A stretch of DNA of 19,301 bases from Actinomycetota bacterium (GTDB lineage: Bacteria > Actinomycetota > Actinomycetes > Nanopelagicales > Nanopelagicaceae): NCBI GenBank assembly GCA_009700715.1, contig WLLM01000004.1, positions 1-19,301 on the forward strand, in the 5' to 3' direction. Shown piece after piece: positions 16,533 to 19,301 of the stretch (its first letter is position 1; every line of letters starts with the position of its first letter). The notes under the pieces are model-generated. The model did not search any database. It was not told where the DNA came from and saw only the letters and a list, made by a program, of their open reading frames with translations. Position numbers and translations under genes: made by a program.

Positions 16533-19301
16533 ATGGCCCTTCCATCTAATTACCCAGCACAACAGGGACTCTACGATCCCGCAAACGAGCATGATGCATG
16601 CGGCGTTGCGATGGTTGCCACGCTAAATAAAGTTGCCACACACGAGATCGTTGATAAAGCGTTAACCGCACTTCGCAACCTCGAACATCGCGGTGCATCA
16701 GGTGCTGAACCAGATAGCGGCGATGGTGCGGGAATTCTAATTCGCGTTCCAGATGCTTTCTATCGCGCAGTTGTAGATTTCAAACTTCCTGCTGAAGGAA
16801 GTTATGCAACTGGTATCGCATTCGTTGCCCAAGGCGCAGAAGTACGCGATGAGATTGCCAAGATTGCATCTGAAGAAGGAATAACAATTTTAGGTTGGCG
16901 CGAGCTTCCTATCAATGCGTCATCTCTAGGCAAGACCGCTGTTTCAGTTATGCCAAAGTTTGAACAGTTATTTATCGCCGGAAATAAGAGCGAGTCTGGA
17001 ATGGCGTTAGATCGCTTAGCTTTCTGTCTGCGCAAGCGCGCCGAGCATTCACTAGATCTTTACTTCCCATCACTTTCTTCACAAACCATCGTGTACAAAG
17101 GCATGCTTACAACCGGCCAGCTCGAAGAGTTTTTTCCGGATTTAAGTGATGAACGTGTGGTCTCTCCACTGGCGTTGGTTCACTCACGCTTTTCTACAAA
17201 TACTTTCCCTTCTTGGCCGCTGGCACATCCTTATCGCTTTATTGCGCACAACGGTGAAATCAATACCGTTAAAGGAAACCGCAACTGGATGCGCGCCCGC
17301 GAATCCCTTCTTGCAAGCGAGTTAATTCCTGGCGACTTAAGTCGCCTATTCCCAATCGTAGAAATGTCAGGCAGTGACTCTGCCTCATTCGATGAAGTTC
17401 TCGAACTTCTCTACCTAGGCGGACGTTCACTGCCGCACGCAGTTCTTATGATGATTCCTGAGGCTTGGGAAAATCACACAACGATGTCGCAGAAGCGCCG
17501 TGACTTCTACGCATTCCACGCATCACTTATGGAGCCATGGGATGGGCCTGCCTGCGTAACTTTCACCGATGGCCATCAAGTCGGTGCGGTATTAGATCGC
17601 AATGGTTTACGTCCATCGCGCTTCTGGGTAACTGATGATGGACTCGTAGTTCTCGCATCTGAAGTCGGCGTTCTAGATTTCCCAGCCGAAAAGATTGTTC
17701 GCAAGGGCCGTTTGCAACCAGGCAAGATGTTCTTGGTTGATATTGAAGCCGGTCGCATTATTGAAGATGACGAAATTAAAGATTCCCTCGCCGATGCTGC
17801 GCCATACGGTGAATGGCTCCACGCCGGAATCATGAAGTTATCCGAGCTACCTTCGCGCGAACACATTGTTTATCCGCACTCATCAGTTGTTCGTCGCCAA
17901 CGCGCATTTGGATACACCGAAGAAGAACTGCGCATCTTGGTAACACCGATGGCCAAGAACGGAATGGAAGCGCTCGGATCAATGGGTACGGATACCCCAA
18001 TCGCTGCGCTCTCCGAAAAACCACGTCTGCTCTTTGATTATTTCTCGCAGCTCTTTGCCCAAGTTACCAACCCACCACTAGATGCAATTCGTGAAGAACT
18101 TGTTACAAGTTTGGGCGGATCAATCGGTCCTGAACATAACTTGCTTGATCCTGGCCCATCTTCTTGTCGCCAGATTTCACTTGCCTTCCCGGTGATTGAT
18201 AACGATGAGCTAGCCAAGATTATTCACGTAAATGCCGATGGCGATCATCCTGGTTTGTCTGCCTACGTAGTTCGCGGATTATTCCCCGTCTCCGGAGATG
18301 GCAATACTCTTCACAAGCGACTTGAAGAAATCAAACGCGAAGTCTCAGATGCGATTTCCTCTGGTGCGCGCATCATCGTTCTCTCCGATCGCGATGGCGA
18401 TGCTGAAGATGCTCCTATTCCTTCACTGCTTCTAACTGCTGCCGTGCACCACCATTTGATCCGCGAAAAGACGCGCACCAAAGTTGGTCTAGTCGTCGAA
18501 GCCGGAGATGTTCGCGAAGTTCACCATGTTGCACTTCTTATCGGTTATGGCGCAGCTGCAGTAAACCCATACCTTGCTATGGAATCCGCCGAAGATTTGG
18601 TTCTTCAAGGTGTTATTACCGGGATTACTCCTGAAAAGGCTGTTCGCAACATCATCAAGAGCCTAGGTAAAGGCGTTCTGAAAGTGATGTCGAAGATGGG
18701 CATTTCAACAATCGCTTCATACACCGGCGCACAAGTATTTGAAGCTATCGGTCTTTCGCAAGAAGTTGTCGACGAATACTTCGTCGGTACTACATCACGT
18801 CTCGGTGGCATCAGTCTCGACACAATTGCGGAAGAAACAATTGCGCGCCACCACATTGCATATCCACCTGGGGGAGCGATCCCTGGTTCTAAGCGCCTGC
18901 CTATTGGTGGCGAATACCAATGGCGTCGTGATGGCGAGCCACACTTGTTCAACCCTGAAACAGTTTTTGCGCTACAACACTCAACTCGTTCAAAGCGTTA
19001 CGACATCTTTAAGCGCTACACCAGCAAGGTCGATGGTCAAAGTAAAGAGTTAATGACTCTGCGCGGACTCTTTGCCTTTAAGGAAGGTGCACGTCCAGCA
19101 ATTTCTATCGATGAAGTAGAACCAATTTCTGAGATCGTAAAGCGCTTCTCAACTGGTGCGATGTCATACGGTTCGGTTTCGCAAGAGGTTCACGAAACAC
19201 TTGCTATTGCGATGAACCGACTCGGGGCTAAATCAAACACCGGTGAAGGTGGCGAAGATCCAGCGCGCTTTATTCCTATGGAGAACGGTGATTCCAAGCG
19301 C
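16533..19301 (+). CDS. gltB: Glutamate synthase (GOGAT) large subunit, 5' part, runs off the window
   Basis: GltB makes two glutamates from glutamine and 2-oxoglutarate together with the small subunit GltD. The frame is open for 923 codons from ATG 16533 to the right edge. A short propeptide (residues 1-22) precedes the catalytic Cys23 in [10 protein letters not shown]; its removal would expose the N-terminal cysteine nucleophile of the class II glutaminase domain. Glutaminase motifs include [37 protein letters not shown] and AHNGEINT. The central domain ([20 protein letters not shown] onward) follows, and the FMN synthase domain begins near 870 with [11 protein letters not shown] and [13 protein letters not shown]. 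The iron-sulfur cysteines and C-terminal helix domain, about 580 residues in usual proteins, are beyond the edge. gltD would be expected downstream. Confidence 0.97.
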   Translation, partial: MALPSNYPAQQGLYDPANEHDACGVAMVATLNKVATHEIVDKALTALRNLEHRGASGAEPDSGDGAGILIRVPDAFYRAVVDFKLPAEGSYATGIAFVAQGAEVRDEIAKIASEEGITILGWRELPINASSLGKTAVSVMPKFEQLFIAGNKSESGMALDRLAFCLRKRAEHSLDLYFPSLSSQTIVYKGMLTTGQLEEFFPDLSDERVVSPLALVHSRFSTNTFPSWPLAHPYRFIAHNGEINTVKGNRNWMRARESLLASELIPGDLSRLFPIVEMSGSDSASFDEVLELLYLGGRSLPHAVLMMIPEAWENHTTMSQKRRDFYAFHASLMEPWDGPACVTFTDGHQVGAVLDRNGLRPSRFWVTDDGLVVLASEVGVLDFPAEKIVRKGRLQPGKMFLVDIEAGRIIEDDEIKDSLADAAPYGEWLHAGIMKLSELPSREHIVYPHSSVVRRQRAFGYTEEELRILVTPMAKNGMEALGSMGTDTPIAALSEKPRLLFDYFSQLFAQVTNPPLDAIREELVTSLGGSIGPEHNLLDPGPSSCRQISLAFPVIDNDELAKIIHVNADGDHPGLSAYVVRGLFPVSGDGNTLHKRLEEIKREVSDAISSGARIIVLSDRDGDAEDAPIPSLLLTAAVHHHLIREKTRTKVGLVVEAGDVREVHHVALLIGYGAAAVNPYLAMESAEDLVLQGVITGITPEKAVRNIIKSLGKGVLKVMSKMGISTIASYTGAQVFEAIGLSQEVVDEYFVGTTSRLGGISLDTIAEETIARHHIAYPPGGAIPGSKRLPIGGEYQWRRDGEPHLFNPETVFALQHSTRSKRYDIFKRYTSKVDGQSKELMTLRGLFAFKEGARPAISIDEVEPISEIVKRFSTGAMSYGSVSQEVHETLAIAMNRLGAKSNTGEGGEDPARFIPMENGDSKR

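Noticed and set aside
1..19301. Search for CRISPR repeats, insertion sequences, tRNA genes, toxin-antitoxin pairs, phage or defence genes.
   Set aside because: Nearly every base is covered by well-recognised housekeeping genes, and no direct-repeat array, transposase, tRNA-like fold or defence motif was seen. I do not find an undescribed system here.

Overview
This window carries a compact block of housekeeping genes, almost all on the + strand, from an actinobacterium (Actinomycetota). The evidence is the gene order (dnaE1, then hisDCBH-priA-hisFI, then trpE-x-trpCBA, a DsbA-like protein, lgt and gltB), a PriA-type HisA with no trpF nearby, and an actinobacterial DnaE1 with an intact PHP domain. 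Intergenic space is minimal, many genes overlap by 1-4 bases, and base composition looks near 50% GC by eye. That would suit a streamlined aquatic actinobacterium of the Nanopelagicales (acI) type, but the lineage is an inference that a database search would have to confirm.

Layout: (1) 3-56, the last codons of an upstream gene, possibly rluD. (2) 76-3609, dnaE. (3) 3677-9169, seven histidine genes: hisD, hisC, hisB, hisH, priA/hisA, hisF, hisI. (4) 9169-13628, tryptophan genes: trpE, a 60-residue membrane protein, trpC, trpB, trpA. (5) 13625-15618, an envelope group: a MauE/DoxX-like membrane protein, a membrane-anchored DsbA-like thioredoxin-fold protein, and the lipoprotein enzyme Lgt. (6) 15660-16382, a VIT/CCC1-family metal transporter. 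(7) 16533 to the right edge, the first 923 codons of gltB, the large subunit of glutamate synthase. No gene-free stretch exceeds 300 bases; the longest is 16383-16532 (150 bases).

The his and trp genes are linked biochemically as well as physically. PriA probably performs both the HisA and TrpF isomerisations, so one gene in the middle of the cluster serves both pathways. hisG, hisE, a histidinol-phosphatase, trpD and trpG are not in this window. HisH takes glutamine and releases glutamate, while GltB makes glutamate from glutamine and 2-oxoglutarate, so nitrogen metabolism is a common theme.

I found no mobile element, CRISPR array, RNA gene or phage gene, and no convincing new defence or biosynthetic system. 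The observations most worth checking are a recurring TAGnCT-N6-ATG arrangement that looks like leaderless promoters (one uses the trpC stop codon as part of the -10 box, ahead of trpB), and a 60-residue protein between trpE and trpC that looks like a minimal version of the actinobacterial Trp-associated membrane protein.
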